Assembly (NCBI GenBank): GCA_003049485.1
Contig: PYST01000038.1
Location: 118,669-182,668 of the forward strand
Origin: Ophioceras dolichostomum
Taxonomy: Eukaryota; Ascomycota; Sordariomycetes; Magnaporthales; Ophioceraceae
Direction: 5' to 3'
DNA length: 64,000 bases
Shown: in pieces, positions 13,342-25,333 of the stretch
Layout: each line of letters opens with the position of its first letter
How positions within the stretch are numbered: the first letter of the stretch is position 1
Program-made: the position numbers and the translations under genes
Notes under the pieces: model-generated
Seen by the model: the letters and a program-made list of their open reading frames with translations, nothing else
Told to the model about the DNA's origin: nothing
Databases searched by the model: none

Positions 13342-13677
13342 CTACTCCTGACGTCTGCGACGGTGTTCCAAGACATCCCAAATCGTCCATGCGCAGACAC
13401 CGAAAACAAACACCGCCATCAGCGCCAACATCGTGATAGCAATCTCGAACTCTTCCTTCCGTGGTCCTTTTTGCGGGCCTGGTGCTTGCGGGGGCACATC
13501 TTCCACCCCTATTGTGGTGTTGGGAATAATCGAGGCGGACATGTTTGTTGCTGTAGTTATGCTTCTGTGGGTGGTGCCCCCAGATTGAGGCGTGAATGGC
13601 AGAAGAGTTAAAGGTGAGAGCAGGAGGCACGAGGGAGAGGCGGTTGGGCCTTTAGATGGGGCTGGCTTCTTCTTCAC
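13342..13677 (-). CDS. Small single-pass membrane protein, hypothetical
   Basis: An open frame of 111 codons. The convincing part is the C-terminal half: a Pro-rich ectodomain-like stretch, a charged PRKEEFEIA segment, one hydrophobic helix (ITMLALMAVFVFGVCAWTIW) and a short tail ending in EHRRRRQE. The N-terminal 45 residues may be untranslated, since a second in-frame Met at 13542 (MSASIIPNTT) gives a 66-residue protein. The basic tail just after the helix fits a cytosolic C-terminus by the positive-inside rule. The neighbouring frame at 14078-14332 has the same layout, which raises the chance that both are genes. Function unknown. Confidence 0.4.
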   Translation of the reverse strand: MKKKPAPSKGPTASPSCLLLSPLTLLPFTPQSGGTTHRSITTATNMSASIIPNTTIGVEDVPPQAPGPQKGPRKEEFEIAITMLALMAVFVFGVCAWTIWDVLEHRRRRQE

Positions 13678-14077
13678 ATGGGCTAGGAGATTCCGAACTT
13701 CGGGCTCTGTTTACTCTCAAGCTGGTAGATGATAGTGATCATGGATGCGCGAGGGAACCCCAAGCGACCGTTGACGGGGGAAAGACTGGGCTTATATACT
13801 GAATATCTCTTCCAAGTCTAGCAAACAACAAGCTGGAATCGCGTCAGAATTTTGGATGTATTGACTCAATGAGGAAGCAAACAGTCAGTCAATCAGCCAG
13901 TCGGCTACACGTGTTGCTCCTATTTTCAGTGGACTGAAAGCCATAGATAGAGAAGCGTACAAGAAGCTGATAAAAATAAAATACGAAACCACGTATTGGA
14001 GAATCCCTGATCTTTCCCTCCTCTATATACAGATGTGCCATTGACTCCTGGCCGACGGACGAGCTGGTCGGACTCAC

Positions 14078-14332
14078 TCAGCATATCACCGACTCTTGGT
14101 TGTTCCTCTTGGCCGCCCGCCTCTTGGCCGCCCGCCTCGTGCAAACGCAGAAAATCACACTCAAGAGGATGATCAAGAGGATGAAAAACCCCAAAATGGA
14201 GAAGACCACGATCACGAGGACGATGCCAGGGGGAAGGGGAGTCCGCGCGGATGAGTGGGCAACGAAGATTATGCTGCCGCCTCCGCTGCTCTCACCCTCG
14301 CGGGCAACCAGACTGTGGAGGAGATTATCCAT
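14078..14332 (-). CDS. Small single-pass membrane protein with basic Cys-containing tail, hypothetical
   Basis: A frame of 84 residues from the Met at 14332 (MDNLLHSL). The open frame continues upstream to 14710, but that part has no protein-like character. The order is a Gly/Ser-rich stretch, one strongly hydrophobic helix of about 24 residues (from about residue 37), then a cytosolic-type tail with CVC, two RRAAK repeats and a terminal Cys. Cysteines beside the membrane could be palmitoylated; this is inference. It lies about 400 bp upstream of the similar small membrane frame on the same strand. An upstream exon may be missing, because a signal-peptide-like stretch without a start exists in another frame near 14370-14430. 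Function unknown. Confidence 0.4.
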   Translation of the reverse strand: MDNLLHSLVAREGESSGGGSIIFVAHSSARTPLPPGIVLVIVVFSILGFFILLIILLSVIFCVCTRRAAKRRAAKRNNQESVIC

Positions 14333-14861
14333 GTCTGCTGCGGTGTTTCGGCAATGGTGTGTGTACCTTGTGCTCGGGAAACAGAAGCGACACCAGTGAT
14401 GATGAGCAAGACCAGAAGGGCGTGTCAGAGCTATGATCTTTATGCTTCCTTCGTGTTCTCGACCTTGCGTGGATAAGATCTTGGACGAGACCTTGAGTTC
14501 CAACAATTTCGGTTGGTTTGGTTTGGTGGTAGGCGTTAGGGTTAACAAGCAAGTAGCAGTAGACAGATCAAAGTCACAAGCTGATTTATATAAAGTTTCT
14601 ATGATGACATGGCAAAGAGCAGCAAAAGTCGAGTCGTCATCGTATGAAAGACATGACGTCCTCTCCTCAGCTGCTATTTCTTCCATGAGACTAGAAGGGG
14701 GAAAAGACACTTAGGCCGAAGGATGACTGACTGGAGACCGACAACTAACGTGTCAAGAGCAAACAAATACAGAAACAATGAGCATTCCGGGAATAGGTTT
14801 CACGTCTTCCCCACCTTCCGAAAAACACACAGCCATCGCCTCAAAGGATACACGTACGTGC
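14333..14861. other. Intergenic span between the small membrane frame and the stt4 3' end
   Basis: About 530 bp. It would hold the 5' flank of the small minus-strand gene and the stt4 3' flank. No separate gene is supported. A single GTTAGGGTTAA is present near 14535, too little to call telomeric. Confidence 0.4.
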
Positions 14862-17800
14862 CTAGTAAGGAATCCCGTTCGTCATGAGCTGGAAGCTGTC
14901 ATAGAACCCAGTCGAGTAGCTCGAGTGGCTCTTGCGGATGAGGTCCTTGACGAAGTCGGCGGCCTCGCGTTCCGACTTCTCCATGGCGAATCGCTCCTTG
15001 AAGTGGCTCACGCTCTCGGGCTTGAAGCACGGCAGGCCGCTGTCCATCATGAGCAGCACGATCTGCGAGAGCTTCTCCATGTGCTGTCGCGAGGCCAGGA
15101 ACGCCTTGACGCACAGCTCCTCGAACCACTTGAAGGCCTGTGACTCGGTCGATCCCCCCATCACGGCCATCATCTCGGACGTGAGCTTGAAGGGGGCGCG
15201 CTCGAACTTGATGCCCCCGGGCGCGATGTCGAAGCAGAAGCCGAAGTCGATGTGCAGGATGTGGCCGGCGTCGTCGATCATGATGTTGCCGTTGTGGCGG
15301 TCCTTGAACTGCAGCAGGAACGAGATGACCGAGTAGGCGGCCATGCTCTTGACGAAGTTGTTGCGCGCCTGCTGGAACCGCAGCGAGTCCTCGTTGCCGT
15401 ACTTGGAGACGAAGTACTCGTACAGCCCGTTGACCGCCTCGCGGCCCAGCATGTCGCGGCTGATCGAGTTGGGGAGCACGTCGATCACGCCACAGCCGGG
15501 CGCCGTCGCCGTGACGCGGTATGGGAACACGTACACGTCCAGCCCGACGCTGTGGAAGATGCCGCGGAACGCCGCGATCATCTGCAGCGCCAGCACGTCC
15601 TGTCGGCAGTCGTCGCCGACCTTGAAGATGGCCGACTGCCAGGCTTCGACCGTGTTCGTGGTCGCGTTTCCGTTCGTGTCTCCATTCTCATGCCCCAACG
15701 GAGACAACACCATCGAGTTGCCGTTCGGGCCGTTGGAGCCCTTCGGAGCTGCCGAGCCGTTGCCGGCTTGCTCAAGGAGCAGGTTGTCCGTCGACTCGGA
15801 GATCACCTTGTTCCTCCTGATGCGGAACGTGGCCAGGAATGGCGCCTTGGCGTGACTCTGCAGCGGCTTTCCTGACTTGCGGTTGATTCCGATGACCACA
15901 CCGTCGGGATTGCTGGGAAGGTACACTCCGACCTCGACCTTGATCTTGCGCATCTCCTCTTCGATCTTCTGCTTCTTCTCCTCGGGCGACCTCTTGATCA
16001 ACGGCTTGAGCTTCCCGGAGATGCTGGTCACCTCGTCAAAGAAGGCGAACTCCCTTTCGTAGAACTCTCGGTCCTTCGTGGCGAAGCTCTCGACCATCTT
16101 GGTCATGACCTTGTCTAGTGTCGGTTTGATGGCATCCGGCTAGAAACACGAGAAGCAATATGGTTAGCTACAAAGATCCTCACGCGATGGAAACTAGTAA
16201 TTGGAAATTCTGGGAATCCAGGAAATTCTCACAATTGTCGAATCATCATCCTTGTATGCGTTCGCCTTCATGTTCCAGATGATCTGGTGGGCAAAGAGCT
16301 GCGAGAACTGCGCCGTCTCGAGGATGTACCGCTCCACGTAGCCCAGCGCGTCGTACCGCAGCGTCTGCACGATCTGGGGGACGTAGAAGAAGGTCACGTC
16401 CACCGAGTGGCTCTCCAGCGCCCGCATGGCGTACTGGATGATCAGGGGGTGGTCCTGGAAGGCGGGCAGGAAGTACGTGACGGCAGTGATCGGGCAGACC
16501 GGCGCCCAGTAGAGCAAATACTTGAGCTGGAACGTGACATCGGTGGGCAAGGCCCCGTCTAGCAGTAGAGGAAGCGCATCCGCATCGGAGACCGCCTTGG
16601 TTGGGATGTTGAGCAGCAGCCAGCGGACCTCCTTGAGAATCTTGGGATTCTGGAACCTAGTAGCCAAGCCAATGGCGAGGGACGGGCTCTCGGCCCAAGC
16701 AGTGCGAATCAGGGGGACGAGGGCGGCCTCGAGGGTACCCTTGCCTGGGTGGAGCTGTGGAACCGGCATCGACGGCTCGGTGAGCGGGTACACCCAGACC
16801 TTCAGCCTCGTCTGCTCGCTTTCGAGGAGTAGCAGCAAGAGCTGCTCCTTTGCGTGCAGAGACCTAATGTTGCCAACGGGATTAGCGCCGATGTACGCGA
16901 CATTGGTCACGGCGTTGATGATGTCGGACAGCAGCCGGATCTCCGTCTTCATCTGGAGGATGTTGCTGCCGAACGACCAGCGAGGCGGGCCGTTGAACCA
17001 GCTCAGAGCCGCAGATAGGACCTTATCCTTCAGACGCCACTGAGCAATGGCGCCCATGGTGGTGCTCATGCGCAGGACGCGAAGGCCGAACAGTACAATC
17101 TGGAACTTGATGTCTCGGGCCATCGGGTGCGGCGTGGACGACCTCACGGCGTCCAGCGTCTGGTCCAGCAGGCGAAGGAAGACCTTCTGCGTGTCCGGGC
17201 TGCCCAGGCGCGTGGCGTTGAAGTGGCTGCTGAAGAACTGCAGCAGCCGCGTGTGCGGCGAGAGGAGGTTGTGGAAGACCTGGCGCCGCTTGGCCATGGC
17301 GGCGCTGTCGCTGGGCGAGAACTCCTTCTTGAGGAAGAACGGGTCTGGGTAGGTGATGGCGGAGCTGAACAGGCCCAGCTTCTTCTGGATGCTCAGCTCC
17401 CACTGAAGCGCGATCTCGTTGAGAATGCGCGGCTCCACACGCGGGTTCTCGTTCATCACCCCGAGCCACAGCGACACTCCAAGCTTAATGGACTGCTTCG
17501 TAAACATGGCAAAGGGGATGCTGACGAGATAGTGGGCGACGGCGCACTCCTCGCGCTCGCTGCGGCAGAGCAGAGCCGCCGCACGACGCAGGATGTCGCG
17601 CACGTCGCCAAGCGGCGTGGTCTTGCGCTTGAGGAGGCGGGCCTCGATGTGGGCCAGTGCCGTTACGGCGTCGGTGCTCTCGCTGCCGGCGCCGGGCAGG
17701 AACGAGCTCCGTCGGTCGAGACGCATGAAGCTGAGCCACTCCAGGCTGTGATCGGGCAGAGTCTCGGCGTAGCGGTACTCTTGGCGCGTGGTGTACTGCG

Positions 17801-20800
17801 CTACAAAATCCGACGCCGTGTTGATCCGGGCATCGCCGAGACGGTCCAGCGACTGCAACCGCTGGTCGGTCGACGGGATGGACGAGCCCAGTTCCAGGGC
17901 GAACGACCGACCCAGCGAGATGTGCCCATACGCGCCATCGTCGTCGAAGTCGGACAGGTACGTCTGCAGGAGGCCCTTGATGTCGGCGGGCGCAAGGCCG
18001 ACCATGGCGCCAACCCAGGCCTTGGCTTTCCTGTGGAGTGTGTCCAGCGTCTGCCGCCGGAGCGTGTAGTCGTCCGACAGCTCGACCGTGACCCGCCCGC
18101 GCGCCGAGTGGAATGTGTTGCGCGGCTCGTACAAGTCCGTCTCGGCCTCGAGGCAACTCGTCCACATCAGCGACAGCAGCTCGAGCAGCGCAAACAGCGA
18201 CGACCGTTGGCACAGCGCCGACGGCACCTCCCGGATGATGCGATCCGCACAGCCATACGCCGCCTGCTGCACGCGCTCGATGCGGTGGCAGCAGGCGCAG
18301 AGGACGGCCACGAGCTGCGTCGCCGCGTACGGCGCCGAGAAGGTCGGGTTCGTCCCGCTCAGCGTCTTCTTGAGATACCGCTCGACGACAGCCCCGGTGA
18401 CACCCTCCATTATGCTGCTAACGTCACCCCGGCGCATGCTCGGCTCCAGGAAGTACGACAGCGCGGTGGCGCAGTTGCCCGAGTCGGCTCGCAGGCTCTC
18501 CACAAGGTATGCGGCGTGCAGGAAGATCACCTTGCGGTAGCTGAGACCGCGGATCTCGTTCGCCTTGGACGGGATCAGCTCGCAGAGGTGCTTCTTCTGG
18601 ACCGACTCGCGCTCAGAACTCATCCCCCGCCGCAGCACCGTGTTGAGCTCGATGTCGCTCTCGACCTGCTCGCCGCGCTGCTCCGCCACCAGGGGCGGCG
18701 AGTGCACGGCCATGATGCGCAGCTCGTTGAGATACTTCTTGCCACGCTCTGTGGAGGGCGTGAAGCCGTGCACGACGATGTTGAACCAGGCGTCGCGCAG
18801 CATGGCGTGGCGGTCGTCGTCTTGGGGTGCGTCGAGTGCGAAGTCGTTGGTCGACATGAATACGGCAAGCGGCTGTAGCAGCTGCGCAATCTCGCGGGCC
18901 GCAAGCTGTACGTCCGACTCTTTGGTCTGGCTGGAGTGGAGGACGTCACCCTTGGAGATGATGCCGTCCAGCAGGTGCTCCCAGTAGATATCGAACAGGG
19001 AGGAATCACGCCGCAGGTTGGCCGAGATGTGGTTCCGAGCCTTCATGACGGCGTTGAGAAGCACGTCCTTGTGCTCGACAACAGCCTCGTGGCAGATTCT
19101 CGTATACAGCTTCAGCAGAGACCGGAACTCCATCGCCCCGCCGCTCAGTGCCAGGGACGCCGCCTCCGCCAGGATCAGCGCGTCCACAGCGGTGCTGATC
19201 TTGCCGAACTTCTGCAGAATCATCGACTGCGCGAGGGCCGTGATCTTCTCGTCTCTGCAGGAACTGGCGATTCCACAGATGGCCTGCAGGACGTTTCCAT
19301 AAACGGCCGAGGTCTCTTCTTCGCCGACAAGCCGCAGCGAGATGGAGCTCCCTGTCGAGTGCCTACCCTGATAGACGACCGCTACGTCCACGTCGCCATT
19401 GGTTCCATTCACCAGGCTGCGGTCGCCGCCCGGGCTGAGAACATTGCCCAGCGTGTACAGCGTCGTGATCACGGCATCTGACGATAGCAGCTGAAGAACA
19501 AAGGCGAGAGACTTGGACGCGGTCTCGATTATCTGCTTGCGGGCGCCGCTCTGGACGATGAAGCGTGGCAGCAGGCGGCTCGCGTTGGCGGCTAGAGCGG
19601 GCGAGATCCGACAGACGAGAGCCATTGCCCGAAGTACGGCGGACGCCAGCTCTTCGTGCAGCATGTCAACTGGGTCGACAAGTGTCTCCTCCAGCCAAGT
19701 CATGAGGGTGTCCACATCCGCAGCATCCTCGTTCAGCCGGGAGCAGTTCAGATAGCTGACAAGTGCGGCAGCCCTAACCCCACAGGCAACATGCTGATGC
19801 GCCGACGAGCCGAGCCGGATGAAGTCGGCGCTGGCTTCCAGGTAGTTCATCTGGTCGATCGCGCGGTTGGCGTACGTCTCGACCGACCGGAAGTCTGCAT
19901 CGCCGCTCCTGGCAGTCATCGGCCGCAGAAGACCCTCGCCAGACATCAGCAGGTCGAGGATATGCGACCTTCTCAGAGCAGCCGACTCCGCCACCAGCAA
20001 GGACGTCGCGGCAACTAGCAGCCGAGCATAGCTCCGTTGGAGAAGCATAGCGCCTAGCGGCCGTCTCGCCTCGGAGTAATGACGCATGAGCCGCTTCCAC
20101 TCTTTGACAACACGGTCCTGAGAATGCGAGTTGCGGATCGTGGAGAAGGCGGTCTCAACGGCGATCAAGAAGGGTCCCGAAAGCAGTTTCCTAAGGGCCT
20201 GGACCAAAGCCAGTCGCCCGCCGGTCCTCCAGAACTCGGCCTGGGCTGAGACAGCATCGATGAAGCCGAGCAGTGAAACGGCGATGGTGGCCGTTCGGAC
20301 GGCGTCCTCTGGGCTTCCTTCGTCGCCGTCCGCCTCCTGAGCAGGAACAATAGCCTCGCTTGCATGCGTGCAGGCACCGACGAAAGACCGCATCGTCTCA
20401 GAGACCGACTCGTGCACACCGTCGTGGTTATTGCCGAGTGACAGCAGCGCCGCAGTAACGTGGAAGGTGAGCGACTCGGTGGGCGACGGCTCGATCTTGC
20501 GGTAGAAGGGCGACGGCGCGAAGGCCTGGGCATGCGAGTCCAACATGTATGGGATCAGCTGCCTCGCCAGCTTCTGGGCACTCTGGCTCGTCTGGACCAG
20601 CGGGGCAGCTTTGCAGAGGGCGAGGAGGACTTCATATTCGCGGATGTTCTGCCACCAGCAGCATGTACAGTCAGTGTCATTGTTCGGTCATTTCGACTAC
20701 TCGACAGCCCGCCCTTATCGTCTGTCTGCTAATCCAGATCTCACTCACCATAGGCACGCGCCCGAGCATCGGCGCTGAGTGCTTCGAAGCATATCCATTC

Positions 20801-20934
20801 TCTTTGGCCTTCGCAGGCCCAGGGCAGGCCTTGCAAAGCCTGTCGAGATCCGACTTGTCGTAGGCGCCGGTTGTGCTTCGAGCCGACAACGCGGCAAGCT
20901 TCTCTAGAGCCCTTTGACGGATATCGCGGGCCAT
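14862..20934 (-). CDS. stt4: Phosphatidylinositol 4-kinase STT4 (type III alpha)
   Basis: Proposed exons on the minus strand: 20934-20749, 20648-16233 and 16139-14862. Both introns (100 and 93 bp) are phase 0 with GTGAGT/GTGAGA donors, giving about 1959 aa, close to the usual STT4 length. Exon 1 begins MARDIRQRALEKL. The middle is a long helical-repeat region, then the lipid-kinase domain. The ATP-binding lysine lies in AIFKVGDDCRQD (about residue 1707), the catalytic loop is DRHNGN (about 1814-1819), the metal-binding DFG is in HIDFGF (about 1832-1834), and the protein ends in the family's QLMTNGIPY tail. An Asn/Gly-rich insert lies at about residues 1648-1700, before the catalytic lysine. 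The enzyme phosphorylates PI to PI4P at the plasma membrane, in yeast with Efr3 and Ypp1. It is transcribed divergently from pre7. Confidence 0.97.
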
Positions 20935-21682
20935 TGTTGGAGAACGAGGGAGCGGATCGAAGAATCGGTCTGCAACTTGGGAGCTAAAAGAGGTGAGGCA
21001 TGGAACTGGACCGATGGAGATGTAAATGGAGAGGTAAATGCAGTGGAAATGGAACGACTGTCTGGTCTGTTCTTGTCTCGTCCCATATATACTGTACAAA
21101 CAAAGCAGTTTAAAACGTATCAGGAAAGGCAGTATGAGTTTCCGTCACTGGAGGACAGCGAAGCCCAACTGAAGACAATGACATCCGTGATGTTGCCGTT
21201 GCGTATTTGCGTGTTGAACTTTTGCCGAATTGGATCATTGCCATCTGCGCCATCCCAGTTAAAAGCCAACATCCTTGTATGACGCCAAGCACCGACCGTA
21301 CCGGTCGGAAGGGCATGTGCAGCAACTCAGCTTTCCTGGCTTAGTCACCAGGAGCTACCCCTGTCTGCTCTCAGCGCAGCAGCGAATCAGCAAGCAAGTT
21401 GCAAGGCTGCAAGGTCGACGCGCCAGCCAACCTCACTCGGCCTCAAACCTCCAGGCAAATTGAAGTCGAAAGCGACCACATCAGCCATCCCTCACGACCA
21501 TCACAACCGCGACCACCATCACGACCGCGACCACCATCACGACCGCTACCATCATCCTCACCTATCCCGACCTGTACCGCCATAACAAGCCGACGACGAC
21601 GGTGCCTAAGTAATTTTTGTTCCCTCCGTTGCACTCGCATCTGCCTACATCGGCGTTCGATTGCCGTCCGGAGCCTTCAATC
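20935..21682. promoter_or_regulatory. Divergent promoter region between stt4 and pre7
   Basis: About 750 bp separates the two start codons, so the span must hold both promoters and 5' leaders. It includes a CACGACCG/CACCAT-rich tandem near 21490-21560. I looked for a proteasome-associated GGTGGCAAA element and did not find an exact copy on either strand. Confidence 0.6.
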
Positions 21683-22666
21683 ATGGCCATGTTCAGTCAA
21701 AACCCCGTCATGAACGGCCCCAACTACGCCTTCTCAGACACACCAAAGTTCCAGGCGCCAGAAGGTTCCCGCCAACACCGTTTCGACCCGTATGCATTCC
21801 GCCAATTCCCGTTTCATTACATTGCGTCAACGGATGGACCACGCACATCACATCGCCCCGGCAGTCAGCCCTTCCCTGAGTGATCCGGCGTTCGATGAGA
21901 AATCTGTCTTCCATTTTTCCACCCTGAGTCTATGTCATGTATGTGATGTACTAACCGCCAGGGCCCCGAGCACAACAGATACACGGATAATGGCGGCTCA
22001 ACCCTAGCCATCGCCGGGGCCGACTTCGCCATCATGGCGGGCGACACTCGTATGGCGTCGGGCTACAGCATCAACACGCGCTTCTACCCCAAGGTCTTCA
22101 AGATCGGCGGCACGACGACGGACCAGAAGGACGCGACGCTGGTGCTCTCAGTCGTAGGCTTCGCGGCCGACGGCGAGGCACTGAAGGAGCGGCTGGACGC
22201 CATCTGCAAGATCTACCGGTACCGGCACGGCAAGCCCATGACGGTCAACGCCTGCGCCAAGCGCCTCTCGACCATCCTCTACTCGAAGCGCTTCTTCCCC
22301 TACTACACCCACGCCATCCTCGCCGGGCTCGACGAGGAGGGCAAGGGCGCCGTCTACAGCTACGACCCTGTCGGCAGCTACGAGCGCGAGCAGTGCCGCG
22401 CCGGTGGCGCCGCCGCCAGCCTGATCATGCCCTTCCTCGACAACCAGGTCAACTTCAAGAACCAGTACGTGCCCGGCAGCGGCGTCGGCCACGACCTCCA
22501 GGAGCGTGCGCGGGCGCCCCTCCCGCGCCGCCAAGTCGAGACTTTGGTCAAGGACGCCTTCGACGGGGCCGTCGAGCGCCACATCGAAGTCGGTGACGGT
22601 CTGCAGATGATGATCATTACGAAGGAAGGGATCGAGGAGGTGATTCTGCCGTTGAAGAAGGACTAA
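21683..22666 (+). CDS. pre7: 20S proteasome subunit beta-6 (Pre7/PSMB1 type)
   Basis: Exons 21683-21789 and 21979-22666, with a 189-bp GTATGC...CAG intron whose ends join HRFDP to YTDNGGSTLAIAG; 264 aa. Diagnostic blocks are YTDNGGSTLAIAG, FAIMAGDTRM, YSINTRFYPKVF, KRFFPYYTHAILAGLDEEGKGAVYSYDPVGSYER, and REQCRAGGAAASLIMPFLDNQVNFKNQY, which match the beta-6 subunit. Beta-6 is one of the non-catalytic beta subunits: the catalytic N-terminal threonine is absent, as expected. A 35-residue N-terminal extension precedes the conserved core. It assembles into the inner beta ring of the 20S core particle. An upstream in-frame ATG at 21617 exists, but the start at 21683 is closer to family length. Confidence 0.95.
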
Positions 22667-22669
22667 ATT

Positions 22670-22719
22670 GGGTCTGGCTGGGTCTGGGTCTGGGCCTGGG
22701 CCTGGGCCTGGGCCTGGGT
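22670..22719. repeat. GGGCCT/GGGTCT hexanucleotide tandem
   Basis: About eight units start a few bases after the pre7 stop codon, so it is probably within the pre7 3' untranslated region. The strand is G-rich in the transcript sense. Confidence 0.85.
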
Positions 22720-24245
22720 TTTCTGGCACACGGGGAGAGGGTGTGTCGTGCCGCGTGGTGACACGACTGGACGAGGAAGATGGGCTGTGAGAACTACTGC
22801 ACGTCAAGGCTGTAAACTAAGCGACGTATCTCCATATTTCTCGTCCGTGTGAACAATAGAATGTACTCTTGGTTTGGGGCCGTCTCTCTCTCTGCCTCTC
22901 TATACCTGCCCTCATCAGCGGTGAGGTCCGTTTGAGGTTGGTCCAATCGCTACAGGCATCCAAGTGCCGAGCTATCAAGGTCATCATAGTCCTCGACATC
23001 ATCACCCAGCATCATCTCTCAGACGATTTAAAATGGCTAGTACATGTGTCTCTTGGCGTTGGTTGCAGAGGGAGCTTCGACTAAAACGAACGATCATCTC
23101 CCGCAACCATTTGGAAAACGTCCCTTACCCGACGCTTATGGAGCACCGGCCTATATCTCACTCATGAGTCCATATCAACTCGGAGCCGAGTTCTTGCATT
23201 GAGCTCCCTCCATGCGGACCGGGCTTTGATCTATGTGCTTCGAGCCATTGCCATCGACTGCATCCAAGTCCTCAGTCGGGCTCACCGCCATGGTTGTTGT
23301 CGGGCGTTAGAGCCTGGTACGTAGGTACCTAGGTGCTGTCACTGGACAGATTTCGAAGATCAGGAGAGAGACCAGGTCACAGGCAACCAAACTGAACCTA
23401 GGTCAAACGCCAGTCCAGCATCCGAAGCTATTCACAGCATGAATCGAACGACACCAACAACACCAAACGGTACCGGAGAGCTGTGCGGCCTCTCACAAGA
23501 TCCGTCGCACCCCAGCGCAACACCTCCCTCTCCCAAACACAGAGAATCGGGCGGCCCGACGGTTGCCCGACGGTTGTGCGAAGCGCGGTTAGGCCGGTCT
23601 CACCGAACTTGCGACTGGACAGCCACCACTGCCGGTGGCGACGCCGCGCCTGGAATGGCATTCCAACCACTCACTTGCTCCCCTCCTGGGCTCATTGCTT
23701 CTAGTCTGCTTTGCCTGCTCGCCTGTTTGTCAACTTTGTTGCCAACTTGGGCCGCCAGCTCATGCCACGACCCAAGGATGCGAACGAGCCGACGAGCCAA
23801 CGAGCCAACCACCATGAAGAATATATGTGGCGCATCTAATAATTTGTCATCTACACCCGAAGCACCGGGGTGAAACCTTAAATCCCAACGTCTCCCCTTA
23901 CCCCAGGATCCCCGGTCTCTCAGAATTCCGCAGGGTCGCTCGGACAGCCCGCCAATATTCTTAGTCCCTGTCCCGCTGGAAACTTGGAACGAGCGGAAGA
24001 CCCCGGGCGGCTTCACCGCCTACTACCTAGATACACCTCCCGCCTAAAGCTTGTTGAAGAAGTCAGAGGCAACGAGGCTCACCGCGTCTTGCGCCGCGAG
24101 GTCGTACGGGATATCTAGATCCCGTACGCATTCGTCCGGTGCCTGTGCATTCGCGTTTGTCCCCATGGAGAACGGTCCTGGCATTGTTGGCACCGTTTCG
24201 CAGATGGTCTAGACTGGATCCCTCATGCGAGTGAGATAGAGCACA

Positions 24246-24286
24246 TAGTCTCGTAGTCTCGAAGTCTCGCAGTCTCGCAGTCTCGT
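24246..24286. repeat. 8-bp tandem AGTCTCGN
   Basis: Five consecutive copies that differ only in the last base. It is noncoding. Confidence 0.8.
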
Positions 24287-25310
24287 ACAGTCCCGTTGTT
24301 ATGTAGCTCCGAGATAGCGCCAACGACCAGATTTCCATTGGAGAGCCAAGTGAGACCGTTCGATCCCTAGGGATCCCGTCTGAGAACCCCGTGGCAAGAA
24401 ACGAGGCGAACGCCCCAATTCGAGGGGGCACGGGGGTTCGGTGGAATGTGCCATCGTTGAGCCGCCCACATGGCCAACCGGCCGAGTTGCTTGTCTTTCG
24501 TTGCAAAGGGATCGTTGGCGCGGAAAGAGATAGAGGGAGGAGTGAAAAGTGTGAAAAATGCAAAAAGCACACGAGACAAACTTTCGACGGAGCCGCCGAG
24601 TCACCGCACGACTTCCCCCATACCAAATCTCACCACTTCGACCAGAGAGCCGTTTAGAGCCGTCTAGTCGTCCGTCCAAGTCCGAAGCAAAGGCGGGATC
24701 TCGGTGGCAAAGTCGAAGAGTTCGGTATCAGACTCATCCGAAAAGAAAAGGGAAGGGGAACGAACAAAGTTGACGCGTCGTCCCAAGCCATACCTAGTAT
24801 GTACGTACGGAAGACTACAGTACCAGAACCCAGAACCAGAAGTAGGGCTGGGGGATGACACATGTCAACGCACACGGTGCCACTCCTCCCATCCACCACT
24901 CGCACCAGCAAGCCGGCATCCACGACTTGCAGCTTGCAACACCACCATATGATAGGAGAAATGCTGGAGAGCAATGGGAAAGACAACGTGCCATTGTGGC
25001 TATGGATGGGGGGAGAAGGTCATGGGACTAAACTAGGAGAGATCGACGCCGAGAAAAAGAGTTTAGAGAAAAACGAAGATGAAGAAAAGAGACGGCGAGT
25101 TAGGAAGTGGCGATACTTTTGGGGAGGGGAGAAGAGGGGCCAGCATGCTGTGGGAGAGGGAGGTACTCAAAATGGGAGGGGAAGGGGAGGGGCGTAAGCT
25201 TAACATCCCAGCTACCATCTTGGACCCACACCCCTCCAGCCAGCCCCGTTGCATTTGCAGCTTCTTGTTTCCCATCAAGGTAAAACCACAGGAAAATCTA
25301 TAGTCATCTC

Positions 25311-25333
25311 GTCAGTCAGTCAGTCAGTCAGTC
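25311..25333. repeat. (GTCA)n tetranucleotide microsatellite
   Basis: Nearly six perfect GTCA units in intergenic DNA. Confidence 0.85.

Noticed and set aside
14333..14710. Upstream extension of the small membrane frame to Met at 14710
   Set aside because: The extra 126 residues look like translated noncoding DNA; the protein-like part starts near 14332.
17127..18878. Plus-strand open frame of 583 codons antisense to stt4
   Set aside because: It mirrors GC-rich stt4 codons, is dominated by Arg, Gly, Ala, Val and Leu, and has no domain. stt4 is certain on the other strand.
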